From assembly GCF_004193775.1 (NCBI RefSeq), contig NC_041008.1:41635136-41699135 (forward strand): DNA of 64,000 nt. Reading direction: 5' to 3'. This stretch comes from Glycine soja (taxonomy: Eukaryota > Streptophyta > Magnoliopsida > Fabales > Fabaceae). The notes beneath the pieces were generated by a model. It had not been told where the DNA came from, did no database searches, and saw only the letters and a list, made by a program, of their open reading frames with translations. The translations under genes and the position numbers were made by a program. This document shows, in pieces, positions 1-11,108 of this stretch (positions are counted from its first letter, which is position 1; each line of letters opens with the position of its first letter).

Positions 1-996
1 GAGGAGACTTAGTCACCAATCTTGAAGAAAATAGACAAGAGATAAGCAAGGTGGAAGCATAAAACCTTATCACTAGTGGGAAAGGTATGTTTGATAAACT
101 CAATACTGGCATGCCTTCTGTTATTCTACTTATCTTTTTTCGAAATGCTGAGTGGGATTATGAAGAAAGTAATAAAAAAATAAAGAGATTTTCTTTGGGG
201 GTGTGAGGAGGGTAAAAAGAAAATAGCTTGGCTTAGCTGGAGTAAGATTTGTTGCCTTAAATTATGTGGGGGGGGGGGGGGGGGGAGGGGGTTGGGGTGA
301 AGGATATTACTTTGTTTAATGAATTTTTACTTGCAAAATAGAGGTGGGGAATTTTTCATCAAAAGGATAGTTTGTGGGTACAAGTATTGGAGTCCAAATC
401 TAGTGGTTGGAGGAGTCTTAGAGAAAAAAAGGGCTGAAGGTAGAAATTCTATTTGGTGGATGGACTTGAAAAAAGTGTGTGGTGGAGGTGAGGGAGGAAA
501 ATGGTTTGATAAAAGGTTGACATGGAAATTGGGTGATGGGAATTGAAAGACACTAGTTTTTGGCATGACACTTGGATTAGTGAGCAATCATTTGCTGCTT
601 TATTTTCATGACTATTTCTAAACTCTTTACAACAAAGAGAAAGTGTAGGCGAAGTAGTGATTTAGGAGGCTGCGAGCTGGAGATGGAATTTTCTATGGAT
701 GAGGTGAATGGGAATTATTACAAGAGCAACACTTTATGAATTTGTTGAGAGTGATAAATTTAATTAAGGGGACACATGATGTATTGAATTGGTCAACTAA
801 GCCTAATGGTATATACTTTGTTAGATCAACATATAAAGGTATTATCGAGGAGAGATTTGGTGGAGATGAAGATCTGTTGATGTCACTACTATGGAAGATC
901 AAGGTTCCACCTTAGGTAACACACACCATTTGGAGAGCTTTGTAGATTACCAACTAGAGGTAACCTCATAGAAGAAGCATTCCTCTAAATGGTCTT
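1..996 (+). pseudogene. LINE (L1-type) reverse transcriptase C-terminal remnant, part 1
   Basis: Frame-shifted + strand translation gives the end of a plant LINE ORF2 and its zinc-binding reverse-transcriptase domain. Recognisable pieces are WKHKTLSLVGKVCLINS near 50-105, FFWGCEEGKKKIAWLSWSKI near 190-250, RNSIWWMDLKKVCGGG near 440-490 and LTWKLGDGN near 518-545, followed by the 'fWHDTWISEQ' type motif. The tract beginning KGTHDVLNWS then leads into WKIKVPP near 892-912. Stops and frameshifts throughout mean it cannot encode a working enzyme. A run of 18 G at 268-285 interrupts the frame. The upstream part of the LINE lies outside the window. The copy continues at 2091-2603 and 8834-9300 after two insertions. 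Confidence 0.85.
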
Positions 997-2256
997 TGAT
1001 GTGTCACTATTTTCTCCTATTTCTTAACCCTTTTTGTCACCATTTTAATTATTGATTAGCCTTAATTGTCAAATTAATTATGCAGTTTTATCATTTGGGC
1101 CTACTTGACTAATTTTGTGTTTTTAATTTAATTTCAGGAGAATTATAAGTAATTGGGCTTGAATCCGGAATTGGGCTTGGACTTGAAGAGAACAGACAAT
1201 TTTATTTTATCAAATCTTTTCTTATCCAGATTTTATTTCATCTAGATTTTATTTTGTCCAGATTTTATTTCATCCAATCTTATCTTATCTTGTCCAGATT
1301 TTATTTTATTTCGTTTATGGGCTTGGATTGAAAATAAATTTGTTAGCTTTGGGGCTGAGAACCTCTATAACAGCACCAGGGTTTTAGTTTAGAGAGTCTT
1401 TGGAGAGAGGAGAATAATTTTAGGATTTTGCAATTCCAATTTTTATTATTGTTCATGCACACTGTTCACGTAGAATAAAATTCGTTTTCTGCAATTTCAT
1501 TTCTGCTTCAATCTACAATTTTGTTTTCTGCTGATTAATGGAAGGCTAAGTCTCCAGCGTTGTTTTCTCTTGAGGATCAAGCACAACTCTCTTTGAGGTT
1601 TTGTTATTACTATTGAATTCTGATAAGTTTTTCCTCTTCACCAATTACTCTGTATTTGTTGCTATTAATCCATGCATGCTTAGTGCTTGATTAATTGTCT
1701 TTGCGCTTAATTTACGTTCATGCTTAATGATCAGTTTCGTTCATGATTAATTGGTGTATGTGTTGCTTAATCACATAATGACAGCCTTATGTTAATTTTC
1801 ACTTAGTAATTTAATTTAGGGTTGAATTAAGTGGTTGAACTGATTAGGGATAAATTCTCGTAACCTAAGATAAGAGACTTGCTTGTGAATCAAGGGGAAA
1901 CAACTAATTCTGCTATTTCTTTAATTCGAATTTGCTCGCAGTTTAATTTACAAAAACAAACAACCCCCCCTCCCCAATTCATTACTGTTTTATTACTATC
2001 TATTATGAATGTTTGGTTGACCATTGCTCGTTGGGAGACGACCTAGGATCACTTCCTAGATACTGCATTTTTAATGTTTATTCGATTCGGGGTATTATTG
2101 AGGAGAGATTTGGTGGAGATGAAGATCTGTTGATGTCACTGCTATGGAAGATCAAGGTTCCACCTTAGGTAACACACACCATTTGGAGAGCTTTGCTTGG
2201 TAGATTACCAACTAGAGATAACCTTCATAAAAGAAGCATTCCTCTAAATGGTCTTT
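839..2256. repeat. Direct repeat of LINE sequence (839-996 and 2091-2256) flanking an insert
   Basis: About 160 bp of the LINE zinc-binding region occurs twice in the same orientation, at 839-996 and 2091-2256. Both begin GGTATTAT and both end at ACTAAATGGTCTTT-type sequence (CTCTAAATGGTCTTT). They differ by a few substitutions, and the left copy lacks CTTGG after GAGCTTTG. The right copy keeps the LINE reading going, while the left copy stops where the insert begins. Confidence 0.9.
997..2090 (+). mobile_element. LTR-like insert (about 1.09 kb, solo and incomplete)
   Basis: This non-coding block begins TGATGTGTCACTATTTTCTC and ends near CGTTGGGAGACGACCTAGG...TTCGATTCGG. The GGGAGACGACC tract near its end is one I associate with LTRs of Ty3/gypsy Tat/Ogre-type elements in legumes (recall, not searched). 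No gag, pol, primer-binding site or polypurine tract is present, so it would be a solo or truncated LTR. It lacks a clear terminal CA and a 5-bp target duplication. Instead it is flanked by a ~160 bp direct repeat, which is not how LTR elements normally insert. Confidence 0.5.
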
Positions 2257-2603
2257 CTTGTCTATCCTATGGGGAAAGTGTTAAGACCATTGAACTTGTT
2301 CTGTTGTCTTGCCTTAAGGTTCATGATATTTGGAATCAATGATATTTCTGGTTGGACTCTTATTTGGTGCTTTCCAACGATATATGTGGCCATTTTCAAC
2401 AAGTGCCATCCAGAATGATCAGGAAAGAGGAAACTAATAGATGGTTTTGGTTTGGTGTACAATGATGTGGTGCACTTGTAATTATAGAAGTACGTGTTTA
2501 CACTCTAGAAATGTCTTTGATAAGCAGGTTCTGCTGTAGAGTATTATTATATCGGCTTGGGGATGATTGTTTAGGAATTTGAAGAAATTTCATTACTCCT
2601 TTA
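2091..2603 (+). pseudogene. LINE zinc-binding domain remnant, part 2
   Basis: This continues the LINE of 1-996. The + strand reading gives LHKRSIPLNGLSCLSYGES and then IELVLLSCLKVHDIWNQ near 2230-2340, the typical Cys/His part of the plant reverse-transcriptase zinc-binding domain. It then runs to HYSF immediately before the Harbinger insertion at 2604. A stop near 2340 and others show decay. The remaining codons are found after the insertion, at 8834 onward. Confidence 0.85.
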
Positions 2604-3726
2604 CCGTGCGTTTGGATACTGTAATTTAACGGAGCATATCAATTATTTAATGAATTTAAATTACTGTGTAATTTGTTAAGCTGTTTGGATAAAGCATTTT
2701 GAGAGAATTTGAATTCACGTCATTTTGGAAAATAATTTTGATCACTTCAAAAGGTGAGAATTAAAATTACACATAAATAAAGAGAATTTGAAATTCTCTC
2801 TCATGTCTCCAGCGACTCTTCTCTCTCATTGACCTCATTTCTCCTCTTTCACGGACCTCACTTCCTCTCCAGCGACCCTTTCTCTCATGTGACTTTCGTT
2901 CTCCCTTCTAGTCTCGTTCTCCCTCACTCAGTTTGCTCTCTCCACGATGAGTTCTTCTCTCTCGCAGAGGCTCATTCTCGTTCTCCCTCACATGCTCTGT
3001 TCTATTCTCTAGGGTTTTGTCCTCCACACTTTGTTCATCACTCTCTGGTGAGTCTTCTTTTAATTGTATTATGATTTTTTCCTTCAATGTCTCATTTAGG
3101 GTTCATCACCCTTTGTAGTGTAGCTGCTTTTTTTTTGTTGTTGTTTGTTTTTTTGTCAATGAAGGGGTTTGTGTTTATTAAACTGGGAGTTATTATTTGT
3201 TTAGCTATTTTATGTCACAATTGTCTTATTGGGGGATTGAAAATGTGAATAGGGATTGATGTGCCTTCTTCCCAAACGGTTCTCTGACTTAGGAGCAGAA
3301 GAAGGTTTTGTGAATTGTTTGTAAGCATAGTGTGTTTGCTGCCAATTGGTCCAAATTATATGTTTTCATCATATGCGTGTGTACCTAGCATTCTACTGAC
3401 CATTATACGGGCACATTTGGCATGTCTCAAGTTTTTGTGAGCTCCTCTACTAACTGAGTCTCGATTCTCATCCTAATGATAATGCGTTCAGTGAAATGTA
3501 AATTAGGTTCTTGTTCACACAGGTAGATCTTATTTTCTCACAATAAGCTAATAGTTATAGCTTCCATATTTCAAACGTAATTTCTTACATAGCAACACCA
3601 GCAGGTTTCCAAACACACTAGTAGTAGGGGTGGAAATGAGTTGGTCTAAGTTGAGCTTGGCTTCATAAGGATTCATCCTAACTTGCTTTCCTAATAAATA
3701 AAAAAAACCAAACCTAGCTCATTGAA

Positions 3727-4186
3727 AATTTTCTCTACCTTTTCTTTCTCTCACAATCTGTATTTTAAGGCAAAAAAGTTGAAATTGAACAAATTTTTAG
3801 CCACTTGCTTGCAGTCTTTCACTCTTTCCATAAGTTGTCTTCTCCTTTTCAACAGTACTTCTTGCAGCCTTTTTTGGGTGATCTAGTTTGGGTTTTACAC
3901 AACATGTATAATCATCATGGTGAGAGTAAGCAAGAACTATGTAATCTTCTTGCAGCCTCCTTTGTAGCACTTTGGAGATTTTCTCTACCTTTTCGCTCTG
4001 TCATCATCTGTATTTTAATACCTACAAAATTACAAATTGAACAAATTTATAGCCACCTACCCATATTTCGTCTTCTCCTTTTCAATTGTACCTCTTGTAG
4101 CCTTTGATGGGTGACTTTGGTCATTGTATACTGAAGTGAATTATCATGGTGAAAGTAAGCAATTAAGAACTCTATAATCTTCTATA
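3727..4186. repeat. Tandem direct repeat inside the Harbinger left arm
   Basis: Two diverged copies of a ~220-bp unit lie at about 3727-3952 and 3978-4186. Each starts ATTTTCTCTACCTTTTC, contains CTTCTCCTTTTCAA, and ends near a CATGGTGA...GTAAGCAA...TAATCTTC series. The short ORFs across them are not supported as genes. The rest of the arm (2610-5500) shows no gene. Confidence 0.75.
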
Positions 4187-5529
4187 GGTTAGAATATATT
4201 TTTAAATTGCTCTTGCTTACTTAATTGCTGAATCATTGTTCCTTGTTTCATTGAACTGATAGTAAACTTTTTTTTTTTGCTGGGTACACTGATAGTAAAC
4301 TATGATCACTGCAATATGATGTTTTATGTTGGTCATTTGGAACTATTGAGAGAGATGGCATTTAGTGCTATGCAAATGAATTAGTATCAATGCCTATTTT
4401 TGGAAAGAAATTCTGATAAATGGACAAGTGAGCAGATTCAGGCTATGGGATTCTATGAGAATTCTTAATTAAAACCTAAAATTACATGATCTTCTTTCCT
4501 AGTCTCGGTTAGGAGTAATTGAACACCTATTAAAAGTTAATTATTATGACACTTTGAAAGGAAAAGTGAATGGCAGATTATAGAAACCAATTGAGTACTA
4601 TTAAAAGAGGTAAATAAGAAATGACTTTCTTAGTGAAGTAGAAATAAATAAAAGTGATTAAAATAATGCTTTGAACCAAAATGTATAACGGTAAAACACT
4701 CTAAATGTAGAACAGTAAGTGTACAATAACAAGTGAACTAAAGATATTAGGGGACTTGAAGTGATTATAAATAATAGTAATTACATAATTGGCATATGAA
4801 ACATAATACACTAACAGTAAGTGTACAATAAGTATTTTTTTATAATTTTTTATATATGCTGAATCTAAAGCACTTCATTATAGAATTAATTAATCAGTAC
4901 TTTAATTGCACACTTCTAATTCTAACAGATAATTTTAACAAATCTTAAAAGTAGTATATCTAAAACCTGTGCAATCATATATACCTTATCAATCACATCC
5001 CCTTTGCAATTGCCTAAAGTGTATTGGTTGGATCAAAGGGACTAGCAAGTAGCAACAATGATTTATACGTACGAGATAGGAAACCCTGCTAGTATCCGAT
5101 TTTTATGAATGAAACTTGTATGTGATACATCTATTATCTATCAGCCACAAATCTGTAACAAGTTGGTTGATGCTTCCATATGGAAAAGCCACAAATCATT
5201 AATATGAGTGGAATTAAACTTGAATTTCTTAAGCTCCCTATGTCTCGAGTTTAATTTTTTATTACAGGGGTCTAATCAAACCCAAAAAGAAAAAAAAAAC
5301 TTCTTTTTTGACTTCTTTTTTTGTTGTGTATATATAGTTAAGAGACATTTCTTGTCATCCAATTTATATTCTGCTAAAGTTAACCTCTAGGCTCTTGCTT
5401 GTGACAGCCTAATGTAGAAAAATATGGGCATTAAAATTTAGAGCTTATTTACATCTTTTACCTACATATTTGTTTTAAATCTCAAAATATTATCTTATAT
5501 CATTATCATGCAGTTTGGATTGAGAAGAA

Positions 5530-6707
5530 ATGGATCCTAGCATAGTTGACACTGCAATTACTTCAAGAAAACGTAAAAGAGAAAAGTATAAGAAGATAAT
5601 CTTATTAGTTGCTGCTTGTGTTGTTCATATGATCATTGGTGTAGTGACATGGTATCATAATAACTATTTTGTTAAGGAACCAACCCGTAATTGGGAACTA
5701 GAACGTCACAGCTTCCTTAATCGTCTTTATAGAGGGACAAATAAAGATTACATTGAACAATTGAGGCTTAGTAAAAATGCATTTTTTAACCTTTGTAGAA
5801 TTTTACAAGAAAATGGTGGATTAGTAAGAACAAGAAATGTTCCAACAACTGAAGCAGTAGCAATGTTTTTACATATCCTTGCTCACAACCTAAAGTATAG
5901 GGTAGTACAATTTAGTTATTGTAGATCTAAAGAAACCATAAATAGGCAATTCAATGATGTCTTGAGAGCGGTAATGAAAGTGAGCAAAAGGGTGATGTCT
6001 CTACAAATGTGTTAGCTGCTTGTGGGCCATATTTAAGGTTTATTTATGTGTTACCTGGGGGGGAAGGGTCTGTAGGAGATTCTCGAGTATTACGAGATGC
6101 ATTATATTGTCAAAACAAACTTGAAATTCTAACTGGTAATATTTCTTGGAAATAATTTTTTTCTTTTTTTGGGGTCTAGTTTAAGCCTATGTTTGTTATT
6201 TTAAACATTGTAGATAAGTACTTTCTTATGGATGCAGGATATACCAATGGTTCGGGATTTTTAGCACCATATCCAGGGACTAGATATCATCTCAATGAGT
6301 GGATTGGAAACACCCCTCAAAGTTACAATGAGTTATTTAATCTCCGTCATGCAAGTGCCTGAAATGCAATAGAAAGATCATTTGGGATCTTGAAAAAAAG
6401 ATGGAGTATATTAAGAACTCCTTCATTTTTTGATATAAAGACACAAATAAGAATTATCAATGCTTGTTTTGTGTTACACAATTTCATAAGAAACGAACAA
6501 CAAACTGATCAACTTTTAGAAATTCAAGACTTAGAATTCTTATCTGTTGTTGATGAAGAGTTAGTCCATCAATCAAGGGAAGGAGTTCAAAATAATGTCA
6601 TAGATGATATCATAACTATTCAAGCTACTGAAGAATGGACAAGATTTCGAGATACATTAGTTATGAATATGTTTGCTAACTATCAAGTTAGAAGAAACTT
6701 TGCTTAG
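5530..6707 (+). pseudogene. PIF/Harbinger transposase (HARBI1-like), broken
   Basis: The normal role is a DDE endonuclease that excises and inserts the element. The intact N-terminal piece, 5530-5995, begins MDPSIVDTAITSRKRKRE and carries a helix-rich segment ending FNDVLRAVMKVSK. The following reading is frameshifted. The alternate frame, KGDVSTNVLAACG from about 5985, continues through GSVGDSRVLRDAL, which carries the second catalytic Asp. A probable intron lies at about 6140-6235. Reading then resumes with YFLMDAGYTNGSGF and NAIERSFGILKKRW, which carries the catalytic Glu, and ends at 6707. The segment between KVSK and KGDV, where family members have the first catalytic Asp (GxxDGTH-type motif), is absent. 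A stop at about 6361 sits just before NAIERSFG. It is therefore catalytically dead, although the family call is strong. Confidence 0.9.
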
Positions 6708-6929
6708 GTATAGTTCCTTTTTAAATGTAATTTGTTATTGCAGACAAACTTTGTGTGCTTTGTCACTATTGTACTTTGCTATTGAAGATAAACTTTTATG
6801 TACTTTGCTATTGCATAAAAACTTTGCTTGAAATATTTTCTATGATTGTGCAGTGGACTAGTCAAATGAATAAAGTAGGTTGTATCTAATATTTGTTATG
6901 TGCAGGTTAAATAAGTGACATTAACTTCA

Positions 6930-7905
6930 ATGGAGTCATCTAATGAAAAGATGACGGGCAAAAGAAAAGTTTTAGGAAAAAATAATGAGAAACAAGAAGT
7001 TATTTTACATGGAATTTGGAGATGGAACGTGTATTGGTTGATGTACTTAGAGATCAAAGGAATTTGGGCAACAAGGGTGACAGAGGTGGAAAAGGTCAGC
7101 ATTGAATGATGCAACCGCAATGTTGTCTACAAGCTTCAATGTCACATCACATAATGTCAAAAACCGTATCAATTTATGGAGATCGTGGTATGGTATTGTA
7201 AGTGACATCCTTGGCCATAGTGGATTTGATTGGGATGACACTAAACACATGATTACAGTTGAGAATGAAAATGTTTGGAATGAATATTGCACTGTAAGTA
7301 TTCTTTAATATGTTGCTATTTGTTATTCAAAGTAGATTGGATTTGACTTTTTCTTTTTTTTTTCCGTCGCATAAATCGGCTAAACCGTTCCAATTCAAGG
7401 TGCTTCACAACTGGGATGATATAGTGGATTTGTGTGCTAAAGATAGAGCCACTGGTCATGGGGCTGAAACTGCCATGGATGCTGAAACGATGGGTAGAGA
7501 AACAAATGAAATGGAATTCATGGGGTTAGGTGCTACTGCTACCATAGACTTAGAAGAACCAAGCTCTAATACAAAAGAAAAAAAACAAGGTTCAACTCCT
7601 TCGGGCACACATTCTCATAAGATAAAGATGAGAGAAAAAAAAAAAGGAATAACAGCTTCTTTGGATAAAGTGGCCAAACTCTTTTAACCTGAATGGTAGA
7701 AAAAATGAATTGTAAAGTTGATGATGAAGATATTCAAAGAGTGTTACGTGAGATCGCTTTGATACCAAATCTTAATAGACAACAATGGGCTAAATCTATT
7801 AAATAGTTAGTTGACTATCAGAAACAGTATTATGGAAGCCCTTCTAATTCACGAAAAGGCAGATTATGTTTTAACACATATTGTAGAATGAAACTTGGTG
7901 AGTAA
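6930..7905 (+). pseudogene. Myb/SANT-like DNA-binding protein of the Harbinger element, broken
   Basis: This is the second gene of plant PIF/Harbinger elements, whose product helps the transposase bind element ends. Pieces in shifting frames start at MESSNEKMTGKRKVLGK (6930). They continue through NDATAMLSTSFNVTSHNVKN and WRSWYGIVSDILGHSGFDWD (7102-7240), then FKVLHNWDDIVDLCAKDR (7390-7450). A Lys-rich stretch, EKKKGITASLDKVAKLF, ends at 7687, and a tail continues to about 7905. A donor GTAAGT stands at 7290. The matching acceptor, just before TCGCATAAATCGGCT, reads CCG after a long T tract where CAG is expected, so splicing is probably lost. Several frameshifts add to the decay. Confidence 0.85.
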
Positions 7906-8833
7906 CCTTTTTTATGCCTAGTTGAAGTCATATTTTCACTATAGTTATTAGTCTTCCCTGTCGTGACTTGTATTATCTTGTTTCTTCTTCTTTCAATGGC
8001 AACATTGGATGTTAATTATTCAGGCTCCTCGACCTTTACCCTTGATGATGAATGAAGATTAAGGAATGAAGAACATTGTTTTTTAATTTCTTTTAGTTAT
8101 TAGGATTGTTATGTACTCAATTAGTTGATCTTAATTTGGACCTTGTAATTCTTGTTTAAAATCTTTGTTTGGAACTTGATTAATTAAGACCTTGTAATGC
8201 TTGTGTTGATTCATGTTTATGCGTTGGTGCATTATTAGCAATTTAAATTTTTAACCCTTACGAACAATGAAATTAATATCATTTGAATTTTGTATGAGAT
8301 ACTTGTCCTTAAATTACATAATTATTTAATTTTAATATGTTTTTTAAAATTATTGCGAGACTAGGTAATTAATTTTTTTAACAAGAATAACGAATTACAT
8401 ATCATTCATCTTTTAATTTTGTAATATTGTTTAATCCAATTTTTTTTGTGTGTTACTTCAAGAATATTGTATAAGATTCAAAATTGTTTAGTATTAAAAT
8501 TATTTTGATTATTTAATTATTAAATATTAAAAAACTTATTATTATATATTGTATAACATTAAATTTATTTTGAATATTTAACTATTTAAAAAATGACTTA
8601 TGTTTATTTTCATTCAATATTGAAATTTTAATTTTTAAATAAATATTTAAAAATGAAAATTTAAATTTCATTGAAATTGAATTACTTTGTCCAAACAAGA
8701 AAATTAAAATAAAAAAAATTAAATTGTCTCATCCAAACAAAATATTTACAAAAAGAAAGAAATTTAGATCAAAACAATCAAAATGATGTGTATTGAATTT
8801 TCTAGAAATCTTTAAATCTCCAGTCCAAACACA

Positions 8834-9300
8834 TTAGGCAGTGGATATCTAATCCAGGAGATTGTCTTTGTATTGTCAACTAAACACCCTCATGAGGTGG
8901 TGGCGAATATTTGTTGTAGGGAAGTGATTCGGGGCCGTGAGAAGCAAAGTGGAAGTGTGTGTGTTATATGATGTTCGATGATGAGTCATGTGGTGTTGTG
9001 CAGAGATGTTCTACTGCAGTGGGAATTTCAAATGGAATGAGATTGTTGTTGGTATTTAATGTGGTCTTGGTCAATTAGAGTCAACCATTTTAATGCTTCT
9101 GGGGAGTTATATAAAATTTATTATTTGATATACTGGAGGTGTTAGTGGGTAGTATCCTACTTTGGGGGCGGAGGTTATTACCTATTTATGTTAGTTGGTA
9201 AATAAATGGTAACCTCCATTTTCTTAATTTGACGGGGAGATTGTATGACTCTTGATGTAATCTATTTAAGGTAATTTTGATACCATATTTAATATAATAT
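8834..9300 (+). pseudogene. LINE 3' end (last codons and 3' UTR-like tail)
   Basis: This continues the LINE after the Harbinger insertion. The first codons give RQWISNPGDC and run to a stop near 8880, matching the usual C-terminus of plant LINE ORF2. The rest is non-coding and ends in an AT-rich tract (AATATAATATAATATATTTT near 9290-9310) where the LINE tail would be expected. Confidence 0.7.
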
Positions 9301-9339
9301 AATATATTTTGGTTGTTAAGAAAATATCAGAATTATCCT

Positions 9340-9723
9340 CTTTAAGTGGAATCTTTTGAAAGATTACTCTCCTTGAAATTGGCTCCGAGAAATGGGTCAA
9401 ATTAGTTTCTTGATTAAAACCCCAAATCTTGTCCTTTTATCACCATTTGTGACCACAATCTTTGAAATCTTCTTTCTAGCATCCAATACGATATGTTCTA
9501 TAATATATTTGTCATTACCCTTTTTCTTGACATTATGACATGCTTTCATGCATGGAGCATAACTATCATCACCTTTTGCGGATTGATTGATTTTCTAAAT
9601 TGAAATCTCGTTTTGATTTGTAGGGCTTATGTTAGCCCTAACTACATTCATCAAAGTTTCCAATTCAATCATCATTTTTTCACTATTCTCAACTTGCTTC
9701 ACCTCTTGCACATTCCCTATGCC
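9340..9723 (-). pseudogene. LINE ORF1 relic, distal part
   Basis: Read on the minus strand from 9723 down to about 9340, this continues the ORF1-like relic of 11109-12640 after removal of the hAT insertion. Recognisable stretches are EVKQVENSEKMMIELETLM and ANISPTNQNEIS, and further on RKKISKIVVTNGDKRTRFGV. No intact frame remains. It converges with the + strand LINE 3' end at about 9300-9340. Confidence 0.6.
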
Positions 9724-11100
9724 TAGACATGGCACCCACCCCCTCCCCGTCCCCAAACCTTACCATGTTTCCCATCCCGTCCCCACTCCCCATGGTGGAG
9801 GTATTTTTTGCTCTGTCCCCGTTTCTCAGCTTCCCACGGGATCCCATTTTACATTAAAAAATGTCAAAAATTATAAAAAAAAAATACAATTTTTTTGTTT
9901 TATCTTAATTTTTCAACAATAATAAATTTAAGATTTAATTCTAAGTTTAAAACATGAGTAAAAATACAAAAATAAATCAATAATAATAGTAATAAAATCA
10001 CAAAAGCATAAAAAAACATCCAAGAAATATTCAAGTACACATTAATGTTACAATATTACACAATAAAAATAATAAAACTAGCATAACATTACACGTCTTC
10101 ATACAATAAATAATATCATCATATTGAATCAAGTCTTCATACTTTAATCCAAGTGTAATGAAACATCTTCAACATCAAACCTACACAATGAAACATGTAA
10201 ATATGTGTTTAGAAAATATAAAAAAGTCATGAATTAATATAATAAAATTTTCATACCGTTGGCGTTGTTGTGTCTGCATCGTCAACTATTAAGCAAAATT
10301 CCATCTTTGATTTTAAGGAACCTAATGACATAATTATACAATCATTAAAATAAATTAATTGCTTAGAAGAAAAATTTACAAGTAAAATTAAATTTATTAC
10401 CTTCAATCTCATTACGCAACCAATCTTGAGAGCACATCAATGCCTCAACAGTGTCTTCATTTGATTTGCTACGATGTGGAGTCAAAAACTATCCACCAAT
10501 TTTAATTGTAGCTCTGAAGCAACCGTTGAGATAGGAATAGCTAGAAAGTCTTTAGCAATCCTTTGCAAAGTAGGATACATGACTCCAATATTTTTCCAAT
10601 ATCCCAAAATGTCAAAGTTACTAATATTTGATTGATTAAACAATACAGACTCCTCCAAGTATAAATCCAATTCAGATTTAACACAATCACCAGAAGAAGT
10701 TTCTTGAACATATTTTAAAAAGTCAAAACTCCAATTCAGATACTACTTATATATATGATAATTTTATAGAGGCTCCTCCAAGTATAAATCCAATTAAGAT
10801 ATTACTTATATATATATGATAATTTTATTTTGTACTTTTTTTACAAGTAAAATACTATATTAACCCTTATATTTATGTTATACATATTATAAGTTATGAG
10901 GGTATATAAGTAAAATTTTATATACGCGGGGATACGAGGACCCTGCGGGGCAGAGAGCATAGCCCTCGTTCCCTAATTAGCTGCAGGGGGTTTTTCATCC
11001 CCATCTCCGTCCCCGCGAGAAATTTTTCCCCGACCGCAAGGCCCCGAATAGGGCAATCCCCGCGGGGATCCCCGAGTTGCGGGGAGAATTACCATGCCTA
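9724..11100 (-). mobile_element. hAT transposon, internally deleted (1.38 kb)
   Basis: Both ends are exact. The left end starts TAGACATGGCACCC. The right end, reverse-complemented, starts TAGGCATGGTAATTCTCC. They are flanked by a perfect 8-bp target duplication, CCTATGCC, at 9716-9723 and 11101-11108. GC-rich subterminal tracts (CCCGTCCCC types at 9740-9840, CCCCGCGGGGATCCCCG types at 10925-11090) contrast with an AT-rich core. Eight-bp duplications and TAG-type ends are hAT hallmarks. It interrupts a - strand LINE ORF1. Only a C-terminal transposase fragment remains, so it cannot move by itself. Confidence 0.92.
10440..10740 (-). pseudogene. hAT transposase C-terminal dimerisation fragment
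   Basis: On the minus strand, an open stretch at 10482-10670 reads MDLYLEESVLFNQ, FDILGYWKNIGVMYPTLQRI, then AKDFLAIPISTVASE. The pattern FDILxxWK...YPxLxxxAxDxLAIPxSTVASE is the conserved C-terminal dimerisation region of plant hAT (BED-type) transposases. The BED zinc finger and the catalytic core are missing. The reading stops after VASELQLKLVDSF. This places the element's sense strand on minus. Confidence 0.88.
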
Positions 11101-11108
11101 CCTATGCC

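Larger units (their letters stand above)
2604..8833 (+). mobile_element. PIF/Harbinger DNA transposon, near-complete but inactive (6.2 kb)
   Basis: The left end reads CCGTGCGTTTGGATACTG. The right end, reverse-complemented, reads TGTGTTTGGACTGG, an imperfect terminal inverted repeat. TTA occurs on both sides (2601-2603 and 8834-8836), the 3-bp target duplication typical of this superfamily. The boundary is confirmed independently: removing 2604-8833 and one TTA joins the LINE codons HYSF and RQWISNPGDC in frame. Inside are two + strand genes, a transposase relic and a Myb/SANT-like relic, in the two-gene arrangement known for plant PIF/Harbinger elements. Long AT-rich non-coding arms flank them, 2610-5500 and 7910-8833. 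Confidence 0.9.
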
